Shown here: piece by piece, positions 1 to 7,474 of the stretch
Position numbering within the stretch: the first letter of the stretch is position 1
Layout: every line of letters starts with the position of its first letter
Origin: Provencibacterium sp.
Lineage (GTDB): Bacteria; Bacillota; Clostridia; Oscillospirales; Ruminococcaceae
NCBI GenBank assembly: GCA_022793895.1
Contig: JAAWDS010000053.1
Coordinates: 62,001 to 126,000 of the forward strand
Length of the DNA: 64,000 nucleotides
Reading direction: 5' to 3'
The notes under the pieces: generated by a model
What the model was told of the DNA's origin: nothing
The model's database searches: none
Seen by the model: only the letters and a program-made list of their open reading frames with translations
Position numbers and translations under genes: made by a program

Positions 1-515
1 AGCGCGCCTGAGATGGTGACAACGCCGGTCAGCGTGGTGATGATATCGGAGGTGATCGTCTCGCTGATCTGGTCGATATCCATCGAGATACGGCTGATGA
101 GGTCGCCCTTGGTGTTCGATTCCAAAAAGGAGAGCGGCAGGTGCAGCAGCCGCCCAAAAACCGTCTGCCGCAGCTCGAAGATGATCCGCTGGGTGACGCG
201 GGTCATCAGCGTGTTGCGCGCCACCTCCAGCAGCCACCCGGCCAGCGAGAGGCCGAGGATGATTCCGCCAAGGCGGTAGATAGCGGGAAAATCTACCTGC
301 CCCGCCCCCAGACCGATAGCGTCCACCACCCGGCCGGTAAAGGTCGGGATGCACAGGAGGATGAGGTTGGAAAGGATGACTAGGGCAATGATTAAGAGCA
401 GCCTCCCTTTATAGGCGAGAATATAGGGGAGCATGAGCTTCCAGAGCGCGCGGATGCCCCCGCGCGGCGCATTCAGCTCGGAAGCGCCGGGACCGCCCCG
501 TTTAAATTCACGCAT
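1..515 (-). CDS. ABC exporter subunit, permease part (partial, runs off left edge)
   Basis: This is the N-terminal part (about 171 residues) of a fused permease/ATP-binding ABC exporter; the rest lies beyond the left edge. Hydrophobic helices follow a short charged N-terminus, and the reading frame continues into the intracellular-loop region typical of type IV exporters (ESNTKGDLISRISMDIDQIS). The ATG at 513-515 overlaps the stop of the preceding ABC gene by 8 bases (ATGCGTGA), so the two are translationally coupled. Together they should form a heterodimeric exporter. The ATPase domain is not visible, so its catalytic competence cannot be judged. The substrate is unknown; multidrug or peptide export is the usual guess for such pairs. 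Confidence 0.85.
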   Translation of the reverse strand, partial: MREFKRGGPGASELNAPRGGIRALWKLMLPYILAYKGRLLLIIALVILSNLILLCIPTFTGRVVDAIGLGAGQVDFPAIYRLGGIILGLSLAGWLLEVARNTLMTRVTQRIIFELRQTVFGRLLHLPLSFLESNTKGDLISRISMDIDQISETITSDIITTLTGVVTISGA

Positions 516-2247
516 GGTACTTTTCAACGCTTACCACCTCCGTTTGAGAGTGATAGATGTCCTGATAAACGGCGCAGTTTTCCAACAATTCTTCGTGCGT
601 CCCCAGTCCGGCAACCCGTCCGTGGTCCAGTACGAGAATCTTGTCCGCCTTCTCAATAGCGCTGAGCCGCTGGGTAATCATCAGGATGGTTTTTTGATGC
701 TGAAGGCCGCGCAGCTCCTTCTGCAAATGAAGGTTGGTCTTGTAGTCCAGCGCGCTGCTCACATCGTCGAACACCAGGATACCGGCGTTGCTGTAAAAGA
801 CGCGCGCAACGTTCAGCCGTTGCCGCTGCCCGCCGGAGAGGTTGCTCCCGGCTTGGTGGATTTCGGTATCCAGCCCCTTTTCCAGCGAACCGATAAAGCC
901 CTGTAGCTGCGCCTGCCGGACGGCCCTTTGCAGCCGGACGTTCTCCTCCTCTTCATCCAGCAGGATGTTTTTGCGCACGCTGGCGGTGAAGATGCTGTAT
1001 TGCTGTTGGGCGACGCTGAGAGAACGGCGCAGCTCGCCCGGCTGGTAGTTGACCACATCCTTCCCGTCGATGAGGATCCGTCCCTCCTGCGGCTGGTAGA
1101 GCCCGGCGAGCAGGTGAACGAGGGTGGATTTGCCGGATCCGGTTTCACCGACGATGCCCAGCGTGGTCCCGCGCTCGACGGTAAACGAAATTCCCTTCAA
1201 AGTAGGAGAGCGGCTTCCCGCATAGGTAAACGAGACGTTTTCAAAGGTGATGGCGGGCGAAGCAGGGGAGGTTTCAGCCCCCTCCTTCCGCTTTTCGGGC
1301 GGATGGGGCCGGGTGTCGAAGAGCTCATTGATTCGTCCGGCGCTTGCGCTTGCGCGGGAGAAGTTGATAAACAGGCGGGGAACGCCGTTCATCGAATGTA
1401 CCACCATGTTCAGATAGCTGACGATAGCGATAAGCTGGCCAAGCTCCATATGGCCGCCATGGATCCGGACGCCGGCCACCAGCAGCAGGGCGCACAGGCC
1501 CAGGTTGGAGAACAGCGTGATGGAAGGGGAGAGGATGGCGGAGATGGTTCCGGCATGCACCTCGTTATCCCGCACAATGGCCGATTGTTCGCTGAAGCGT
1601 TCCTTCTCGCGGGCAATCTGGTCGAAGGCTTTGATGGTTTTAATGCCCGAAACGCTTTCACGCACAATGTTCGAGGAGAGATCCAATCCTTCCTGTACCC
1701 GCCGGTAGAGGCGGTGGGTCAGCCGGTAGATAAAACTGCTGGAAAGGAGGATGACCAGCATCATCGCGGCCAGCGTCAGCGTTAGATAGGGATCAATGGC
1801 AATGCACATGAGAATGCCGCCCGCCCCCAGCAGCAGGGTGCGCACCAGCATGCGCATAAACTTGGAAACGAAGTTCATGATCTGCTCGATGTCGTAGGTT
1901 ACGCGGGTGGTCAGCGTAGCGGTGGAGTAGCGCTCCACATCTTCGAGCGAGAGGGTTTGCAGGTGGCGGTAGAGCCGGTCTCGGATACGCTGGCCAATCC
2001 GCTGGGAGGTATGGGTGGCCAGATAGTGCGCCCACAGAGTTGAAGCGAGGCTGAGTAAGGTAATCGCCGCCATTTGCCAGCAGCTTGTGCGGATAAGCGA
2101 CCAGTCGCCGTTCACAACCCCCTCGTCCACCATCCGGGAGAGGATGAGCGGCAGCGCGATATCGGCGACGGATCCTGCCCCCTTCAGAAACATCCCCAAG
2201 AGGATCCATTTCATGAACGGAGCAAAAAACGGATAGAGCTTTTTCAT
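508..2247 (-). CDS. Heterodimeric ABC exporter subunit, permease/ATPase fusion
   Basis: A complete 579-residue ABC exporter half-transporter. The N-terminal ~300 residues carry the membrane helices. The ATPase domain shows Walker A (GETGSGKST), the signature LSGGQRQR, and Walker B ILVFDD followed by SSALD. The residue after the Walker B Asp is Asp instead of the catalytic Glu. In heterodimeric exporters such as TM287/288 and BmrCD, one subunit carries this degenerate site, and the partner, here the truncated gene at the left edge, should carry the active one. The ATG overlaps the LacI-type gene's stop (ATGA) and has a strong GGAGG ribosome site. The order regulator, exporter A, exporter B makes a three-gene operon. 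The substrate cannot be inferred. Confidence 0.93.
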   Translation of the reverse strand: MKKLYPFFAPFMKWILLGMFLKGAGSVADIALPLILSRMVDEGVVNGDWSLIRTSCWQMAAITLLSLASTLWAHYLATHTSQRIGQRIRDRLYRHLQTLSLEDVERYSTATLTTRVTYDIEQIMNFVSKFMRMLVRTLLLGAGGILMCIAIDPYLTLTLAAMMLVILLSSSFIYRLTHRLYRRVQEGLDLSSNIVRESVSGIKTIKAFDQIAREKERFSEQSAIVRDNEVHAGTISAILSPSITLFSNLGLCALLLVAGVRIHGGHMELGQLIAIVSYLNMVVHSMNGVPRLFINFSRASASAGRINELFDTRPHPPEKRKEGAETSPASPAITFENVSFTYAGSRSPTLKGISFTVERGTTLGIVGETGSGKSTLVHLLAGLYQPQEGRILIDGKDVVNYQPGELRRSLSVAQQQYSIFTASVRKNILLDEEEENVRLQRAVRQAQLQGFIGSLEKGLDTEIHQAGSNLSGGQRQRLNVARVFYSNAGILVFDDVSSALDYKTNLHLQKELRGLQHQKTILMITQRLSAIEKADKILVLDHGRVAGLGTHEELLENCAVYQDIYHSQTEVVSVEKYHA

Positions 2248-3269
2248 AGGTTTCTCCCTCCTTCATCTAAGGTAGACATGCCGGCCTTCAGCGAGCAGGA
2301 AAAGCTGCGGATAGGCGGCTCCCTCCCGTGTAGCGCCGCCAGCAGGCATTCACAGGCGTAGACCCCCATCTCGCCTAAAGGAAACTCCAGGTGGGTAACG
2401 CTGGGATAGAGGGCGTCAAAATAGCGCGAATCATAGAGCGAAATCAGCTTGACGGTTTGGGGAAGCTGGAAACAGCGGCGCAATATCCGCCCTTCGGTGG
2501 CCATCGAGAGACGCGGCAGCGGGGTGAACACCAGCTGGGGCTGAAGGCGTTCGAGCGCGGCGTCTATCGCTTCAAAGAGCGCTTCCTCCTCCATGCCGCG
2601 GGCGAACACCTCTTCGGTCAGCCCGGCGCAGGGATAGTCCTGCTGGAAATATTCCCGCAGCAGCTCGATTTTCCGCGTGACGGCGGGATTCTGCGTGGTG
2701 GCTCCGAAGCTGAAATAGGCGTTGCGCACAAAGCCGTGCTGCCTGCAATAGTGAACGCATTGCTGAATGACGGCGCGCAGCCCCGTGTGCAGCCGGATGC
2801 CGCAGCCGGAAATCCCCGCCTCATTGATGACAAGGTGGGGCAGCCCATATTTTCCAAGCAGCTCTTCGGCCGCCAGATCCAGGGTGGTGTAGAGAAACAG
2901 CAGCCCATCAATGCGGCGGGAGAGGTAATAAGAGATATATTGCGCTCTATCGCTCGGCTCGTCGTCCGGCAGGAGGGTGATGCTGTAGCCATTTTGATAG
3001 AGCGCCTGCTTAATCCCCTTGAGCGCTTTATTGAAGGAGAGCGACATCGAATCCTGTCCCACCACAACGCCGATGGACATGGCTTTCGACATACGCATGC
3101 TACGCGCATTGACGTTGGGGTAATAGTTCAGCTCGCGGGCGGCGGCCAGGATCTTTTCGCGCGTGGCGCTGCTGATGCTCTTATCCGGCCGGTCGTTGAG
3201 CACGTAAGAAACGGTAGCCTGCGAAACGCCGCAGGCCTTGGCAATATCGGCGGCAGTCACTTTGCCCAT
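2244..3269 (-). CDS. LacI family transcriptional regulator
   Basis: 341 residues. The N-terminus is a textbook LacI helix-turn-helix (VTAADIAKACGVSQATVSYVLN, here split as TAADIAKACGVSQ and ATVSYVLN), followed by the hinge (YYPNVNARSMR) and a periplasmic-binding-protein-like effector domain. It is the first gene of the exporter operon and overlaps the next start by 4 bases. A CpG-centred palindrome typical of LacI operators lies between its promoter and start codon, so autoregulation is the simplest reading. LacI proteins usually sense sugars or nucleosides, so control of an ABC exporter pair is slightly unusual. The ATG at 3269 is preceded by a good GGAGG. Confidence 0.93.
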   Translation of the reverse strand: MGKVTAADIAKACGVSQATVSYVLNDRPDKSISSATREKILAAARELNYYPNVNARSMRMSKAMSIGVVVGQDSMSLSFNKALKGIKQALYQNGYSITLLPDDEPSDRAQYISYYLSRRIDGLLFLYTTLDLAAEELLGKYGLPHLVINEAGISGCGIRLHTGLRAVIQQCVHYCRQHGFVRNAYFSFGATTQNPAVTRKIELLREYFQQDYPCAGLTEEVFARGMEEEALFEAIDAALERLQPQLVFTPLPRLSMATEGRILRRCFQLPQTVKLISLYDSRYFDALYPSVTHLEFPLGEMGVYACECLLAALHGREPPIRSFSCSLKAGMSTLDEGGRNL

Positions 3270-3287
3270 TCGGACACCTCCGGTTAA

Positions 3288-3338
3288 GTTATACGTTTAA
3301 CCTTGAGATAGTATAGCGTATCCTGGAGAGAAATGCAA
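3288..3338 (-). promoter_or_regulatory. Promoter and LacI-type operator of the regulator/exporter operon
   Basis: On the minus strand, TTGCAT (3338-3333), a 17-base spacer and TATACT (3315-3310) form a sigma-A-like promoter. Just downstream, over the predicted start site, lies the 14-bp near-palindrome GTTATACGTTTAAC (3288-3301), which has one mismatched pair and a central CG, the classic LacI-family operator shape. Binding there would block transcription of the operon. Confidence 0.7.
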
Positions 3339-3549
3339 GAGGGGAAAGGAAGAAATCTGCGGGATTGGGAGGAAGAAAATCCGGCTCCTGCAAGGCCGGC
3401 TTTCGAGGCATGCCCGCGGCATCCGGCCGGAAGGGCAGGGAAACCGGCGCTTCTTCCGCGCATATTTATTTGAGAAAAGAGGATTCGGTTGGTTTCCTCC
3501 GGCGGACATGTTACCCTTTTGTTGAAAAGGAAATTTGGAGGAAACCGCG

Positions 3550-4131
3550 ATGAAACAAGTCACCTGGAAGCTGCGCTGCCTCTCCCTGCCGGCGGTGGAG
3601 CGATACTGCAAAAGGTGTGGAACCCGGACGGTGTTTACCTGTTCCGGTCAGTTCCGGGTAAACGCGCAGAAGAAATTGTTGGATATCTGGCTCATCTATC
3701 AATGCGCCCGCTGCGGCACCACCTGGAACGCGGAGATTCTTTCCCGCGTCTCCTCCAGGACGCTGGCCGCCGGGCAGTTGGAGGATTTTTGCTGCAATTC
3801 CTCCGTGTTGGCCTGGCGCTACGCCGCCGATTGGAAACTCCTGCGCCGGCTGGGCGCGGAACCTTTCCTGCCGGAGTATGTCGTTGAGGGGGAAGATTTC
3901 CGGCCCGATGAAGAGGTGGAACTGGAAATTAAAACGGATGTTCCGCTTCCGGTCAGGGTCTCCGCCCTCCTTCGAAACAAGCTGGGGCTGCCGCAAAAGG
4001 CGTTTTTAGAGCTCGCCGCCCTGGATAGGGTAGTCAGCATTCCCCGGCAGGATCTGAAAAAATGCAGGCTTGGCGGCGGTATCCGGATTCTTTTCCAAAC
4101 GGAACCCGGGGATCCTGCGGTTATCGAATGA
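3550..4131 (+). CDS. DUF1062 family protein
   Basis: 193 residues from the ATG at 3550, which has GGAGG at 3537-3541; an in-frame TTG at 3535 is less likely. The protein resembles the Firmicute DUF1062 family: an N-terminal VTWKLRCLSLP stretch, a zinc-ribbon-like pair of CxxC motifs (CKRC near residue 22 and CARC near residue 55), and a WLIYQC core. Function is unknown; the paired CxxC motifs suggest metal binding. It is monocistronic, ending at a perfect hairpin shared with the convergent small gene. Confidence 0.8.
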   Translation: MKQVTWKLRCLSLPAVERYCKRCGTRTVFTCSGQFRVNAQKKLLDIWLIYQCARCGTTWNAEILSRVSSRTLAAGQLEDFCCNSSVLAWRYAADWKLLRRLGAEPFLPEYVVEGEDFRPDEEVELEIKTDVPLPVRVSALLRNKLGLPQKAFLELAALDRVVSIPRQDLKKCRLGGGIRILFQTEPGDPAVIE

Positions 4132-4139
4132 ACGAGAGA

Positions 4140-4178
4140 GAGCGGCCCGCAAAACAGTTGATACGTTGCGGGCCGCTC
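4140..4178. terminator. Intergenic hairpin between convergent genes
   Basis: A 13-bp perfect stem (arms 4140-4152 and 4166-4178, core AGCGGCCCGCAA) with a 13-base loop, placed exactly between the convergent stops at 4131 and 4182. Neither side has a clean T-run, so it is a candidate bidirectional terminator or a 3'-end stabiliser. Confidence 0.55.
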
Positions 4179-4181
4179 CCT

Positions 4182-4463
4182 TCAGCGGTTTTCTTCTTTT
4201 TTAAACCGGCCTACAATCCGCTGGATGCTCTTGAGGGACAGGAAATATTTTTCCGCTAGCTTCTCCACCGGCATCCCAGCCAGATAGTCGGTATAAATTT
4301 GTACGTTTCTGTCCCGAAGCTCCCGGCGGATGGAGGTTGCGGTTCCCCATTCCTTTTTCCGGCTGGAAATCCGGGGGATATAGAGGGTTTCCCCATCGAT
4401 ATATTTTTGAACCTTTTCCAGCAGCTCCGGAGGCAGAATGTGCGTTGCTTTTTTATAGCTCAT
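4182..4463 (-). CDS. CD3324 family small helix-turn-helix-like protein
   Basis: 93 residues with the conserved start SYKKATHILPPELLEKVQKY, then YIPR, a WGT segment, and a C-terminal helix-turn-helix-like stretch (PVEKLAEKYFLSLKSIQRIV). It matches the small CD3324 family of Clostridia, of unknown function; the C-terminal part resembles sigma-70 region 4 or resolvase-type DNA-binding helices. It is monocistronic with convergent DUF1062 downstream. A role in transcription is an inference. Confidence 0.75.
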   Translation of the reverse strand: MSYKKATHILPPELLEKVQKYIDGETLYIPRISSRKKEWGTATSIRRELRDRNVQIYTDYLAGMPVEKLAEKYFLSLKSIQRIVGRFKKEENR

Positions 4464-4510
4464 GTTGCGCTCCTCAACAAGATTTTTGAAATAAGCAGCA
4501 GCAAAGCTAT

Positions 4511-4547
4511 TTTCGCAACACCGGTTTTATACAGCATCGTTGCGAAA
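4511..4547 (-). promoter_or_regulatory. Inverted repeat upstream of the CD3324-family gene
   Basis: TTTCGCAAC (4511-4519) and GTTGCGAAA (4539-4547) are perfect 9-base inverted copies 19 bases apart, about 50 bases upstream of the start at 4463. Minus-strand TATAAA lies between the arms. It could be an operator or an RNA hairpin; no matching -35 was found. The rest of 4464-4678 shows no gene. Confidence 0.35.
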
Positions 4548-4678
4548 GCCTTGCTTACGCAACGGATGTGATGGGAACCAGCATAAGCCTACCCCCTTTT
4601 ATGTGCGTTGTTCTCTTCTTCATTTTATCACAAAGGCATGTCCGGACAAAACCTCATGCTTGTTTGAGAAAAGAAAAT

Positions 4679-4699
4679 GCGCCCCCCAACGGCGGGCGC
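4679..4699 (-). terminator. Terminator of the methyltransferase gene
   Basis: Stem GCGCCC (4679-4684) with GGGCGC (4694-4699), extendable by two pairs, lies 10 bases past the stop at 4709. On the minus strand it is followed by a T-rich run (ATTTTCTTTTCTC), which fits intrinsic termination. Confidence 0.6.
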
Positions 4700-4708
4700 G
4701 TTCCTTTT

Positions 4709-5707
4709 TTATGTCTCCTGTCCGGCAGATTCCGGGCGGTTCTCCCAAAGAGCGGGGAAATCAAACGCATCGCCGCAGCCCGCCTTGCGCGCGGATTTGA
4801 AGGCGGCACCGTCCCGCTTTCGAATGGCGGCCGGGCATATCCCTTCGTTGGTACAGAGCTGCAAGGTTATCTTACCTGTTTCCTTGTAGGGGTGGCGCAG
4901 GATTCGGGCGGAAACCGGCTGGGCCGGTTCCCTCACCAGCGCCAGATAAGAGAATTTTTCATCCTCAAAGGGCGCTTCGCCCCCCTTGAACTGCTTGTGC
5001 AGCCGGCTGCGCGCCACCCGGCAGGTGAAATGGCACCAATCCCCTTCGGGAAGGGGGCAGGATCGCGCGTGGGGACAAGGGGCGGCGACAAAAGCGCCCT
5101 GCCCGGTCAACTGTTCGCGGGCGCGCCGGAGAATGGAGAAACCGGCGGGCGTCCCCGGTTCCACCAGGAGAAGCATCTCCCCGGCGGCATCCCAGAGATT
5201 TTTCAATGCCTGGGGGAGCTCGGTCTCCGAAAGCTCGTTGAGCATATAAGAGGAAACGACCAGCCCGGCCCTAAGCGGCAGGCCGTCCCGTATGTCGCCT
5301 CTCCTCCATTCGGCGCAGGGAAGAGAGGCGCTCTCTAACAGCGAACGGCCCAGACGGATCATCTCCTCCTCGCGCTCCAGCAGAACAGCCTTTTGCAGCG
5401 GAAGGAGGGCGGCCGCCGCGAGAGAGGCTGCGCCGGTACCTGCGCCGGCATCCAACAGGCTTGCGGGACGGCAGCGGACGCAGGCGAGCGACCAGCGCAG
5501 GGCGGAATAAACCGCGCCGAAGGTGGCGGGCATGCGGGTAACGGCATAGGCGGCCACTTCAGCGCCGGTGACGGCCAGCCGTTTCCCGCCCCCGCCTTCC
5601 GAGCGGTAACGCAGGCTGAGCTGCCGGGCGGCTTGGGCGCAGGCGGGCGTTCCATACCGCTGGACCTGCGCCTCCAGCGTCAGACGGATGGTTTCCGGAA
5701 ATTCCAT
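4709..5707 (-). CDS. Rsm22-family small-subunit rRNA/ribosome methyltransferase
   Basis: 332 residues. A SAM-binding glycine motif (DAGAGTG, residues 86-92) identifies a class I methyltransferase. The C-terminal half has four cysteines in the Rsm22/METTL17 pattern (C211, C217, C225, C229; CPHARSC then DWCHF), which in characterised relatives hold a 4Fe-4S cluster. The family associates with the small ribosomal subunit; activity in bacteria is little studied. It follows the MATE gene by 29 bases on the same strand and is probably co-transcribed. An intrinsic terminator follows. Family assignment is firm; the precise target is not. Confidence 0.85.
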   Translation of the reverse strand: MEFPETIRLTLEAQVQRYGTPACAQAARQLSLRYRSEGGGGKRLAVTGAEVAAYAVTRMPATFGAVYSALRWSLACVRCRPASLLDAGAGTGAASLAAAALLPLQKAVLLEREEEMIRLGRSLLESASLPCAEWRRGDIRDGLPLRAGLVVSSYMLNELSETELPQALKNLWDAAGEMLLLVEPGTPAGFSILRRAREQLTGQGAFVAAPCPHARSCPLPEGDWCHFTCRVARSRLHKQFKGGEAPFEDEKFSYLALVREPAQPVSARILRHPYKETGKITLQLCTNEGICPAAIRKRDGAAFKSARKAGCGDAFDFPALWENRPESAGQET

Positions 5708-5736
5708 CGTTCTCTATCCTTTCTGCGGCCGGGCGG

Positions 5737-7218
5737 TTATTGAATCCGAATCTGCTTCCATTTCCCGGAGTTGTAGCGCAGCAGGACTAGGAAGGAGCGC
5801 AGCAGCTGATCGGCTACCAGCGCGATCCATGCGCCCCAAAGCCCCCAATGAAAGACGTTTACCGTCAAAAGGGCCAGCCCCGGCCGGACGATCAGCGTCG
5901 TGAGAAAGATGATGACGGCCGTCGCACGCGTATCCCCTGCGCCGCGCAGCGCGCCGGCCAGGATGAACTGCGAGGACTGGAACGGCTGAATGAGCGCGAC
6001 CAGCATCAGTATCTGCGCCCCGGTGGAAATAACGGCGGCCTCATCGCTGTAGAGGGCGACGATGGGCTTGCCGAAAAGGAAGAAAACCAGTCCGAGAAGG
6101 ATGGAAATCACCATACCGATGCGGCGGGTGCGGCGGGAGTAGGCCTGCGCCATATCCGGCCGCTTTTTGCCTAAGCTCTGGCCCACCAGCGAGGTGGCGG
6201 AAACGGCGAACGCCTGTCCGTTCATGAAGGAAAGCGCCTGGATGTTCATGCAGACCTGATGGGTGGCAAAGGCGACCGTTCCCAGCGATGCGACCGTTTT
6301 GGCATAGATGATCATTCCTGTCCGCATGACAAGCTGTTCTACCATGGCGGGCGCGCCAATGTTCCAGATATTTAAGAGATGTTCCTTATTGGGCCGCCAG
6401 TTGTCGTGCAGCCGCAGGTGGAGATAGCTCTTGCCGGAGCAGACGGCGCCCATTGCCAACAGGAAGGCGACAAGTTGGCCGAGGACGGTCGCCAGCGAAG
6501 CGCCCGCAACCTCCAAACGCGGAAAGCCAAAGTGGCCGTAGATCAATAAGTAGTTAAAGATGACGTTTACCACGTTGGCCGTTAAATTGTAGACCATGGC
6601 CGTCCGTGAGTTGCCGACGCCGCGCAGCGTCGCCGTAATGGTCGAGGTCAGCGCCAGGAAAACAAAACCGGCGGTTTGGATCTGTAGATAAACGGTGCCT
6701 CCGGCCAGCGATTGGGCGTCTGCCGCGCCCATAAAGCGCACCATCGGTTCGCAGGCGAAAAACCCCGCTATCGAGGTGATGATCGATACGGCCAGCGTGA
6801 GCAGGAAGGCTTGCCGGAGGACGGCGTTCGCTTTCTCCGGCTCTCCGGCTCCCTTGTAACGGGCGACCATCGCCGTAGCGCCGACATTCATCGCCATGAT
6901 CATCGTCATGAACAAGAACTTGGGCTGGGTGGTCAGCCCGACTGCCGAGAGAGCCCAAGGGCCGAGCTGGCCCACCATCATCAGATCGACCATCGAGGCG
7001 AGCTGGGTAAGGGTCAGCTCCACCATCGAAGGCCAAGCGATCCGCACCACATCCTGATAGAGCATCTTGGAATTTACTTCGGGAGGGAGATAGTTGCTGA
7101 CCCTCTCTTGGCTGCCGTAGCTGCCGGCCTGCCCATCCCCCATCTCCACCAAATCCAGAGCCATGCGTGGGGCGGAAGCCGGATGGGGCTGTTCCAATGT
7201 TTTTTCCTCTTTTCTCAT
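5737..7218 (-). CDS. MATE family efflux transporter
   Basis: 493 residues with about 12 hydrophobic helices arranged as two homologous halves, as in NorM/DinF-type MATE antiporters. An ~50-residue hydrophilic N-terminal extension precedes the first helix (MVELTLTQLASMVDLMMVGQ). MATE proteins export cationic drugs or metabolites using Na+ or H+ gradients. It is the first gene of a likely two-gene unit with the Rsm22-type methyltransferase and is divergent from the first propeller-lipoprotein gene. The ATG at 7218 follows a GAAAAGAGGAAAA ribosome site. Confidence 0.92.
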   Translation of the reverse strand: MRKEEKTLEQPHPASAPRMALDLVEMGDGQAGSYGSQERVSNYLPPEVNSKMLYQDVVRIAWPSMVELTLTQLASMVDLMMVGQLGPWALSAVGLTTQPKFLFMTMIMAMNVGATAMVARYKGAGEPEKANAVLRQAFLLTLAVSIITSIAGFFACEPMVRFMGAADAQSLAGGTVYLQIQTAGFVFLALTSTITATLRGVGNSRTAMVYNLTANVVNVIFNYLLIYGHFGFPRLEVAGASLATVLGQLVAFLLAMGAVCSGKSYLHLRLHDNWRPNKEHLLNIWNIGAPAMVEQLVMRTGMIIYAKTVASLGTVAFATHQVCMNIQALSFMNGQAFAVSATSLVGQSLGKKRPDMAQAYSRRTRRIGMVISILLGLVFFLFGKPIVALYSDEAAVISTGAQILMLVALIQPFQSSQFILAGALRGAGDTRATAVIIFLTTLIVRPGLALLTVNVFHWGLWGAWIALVADQLLRSFLVLLRYNSGKWKQIRIQ

Positions 7219-7308
7219 CGGTTTCTTGCGCCGGGCCGGACGGACAGCCCGGACGGTTTCACTCCCTTTTCACAGATTCTTTACAAACGATCCATGCTCT
7301 TCTTTTAA

Positions 7309-7337
7309 ATTATAGTACTTTTTTTGATTTCTGTCTA
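7309..7337 (-). promoter_or_regulatory. Promoter of the MATE gene
   Basis: Minus-strand TAGACA (7337-7332), 17-base spacer, perfect TATAAT (7314-7309), about 90 bases upstream of the MATE start. Confidence 0.6.
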
Positions 7338-7405
7338 TGTTTATTCGTATAACTTCTTTGATTCGTCTTTTGGGAGCGGAGAAACCAGCGCTGGGATAGC
7401 CGGGC

Positions 7406-7434
7406 TTTAAAGAAAGATTAGAGATGGGTATGCT
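7406..7434 (+). promoter_or_regulatory. Possible promoter of the propeller-lipoprotein locus
   Basis: TTTAAA (7406-7411), 17-base spacer, TATGCT (7429-7434), 40 bases upstream of the first lipoprotein start. Each box matches consensus at four of six positions, so this is tentative. Confidence 0.4.
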
Positions 7435-7474
7435 ACGATAAGGAGCGAAAAACAGAAGATGGAGGAAAATCGAA

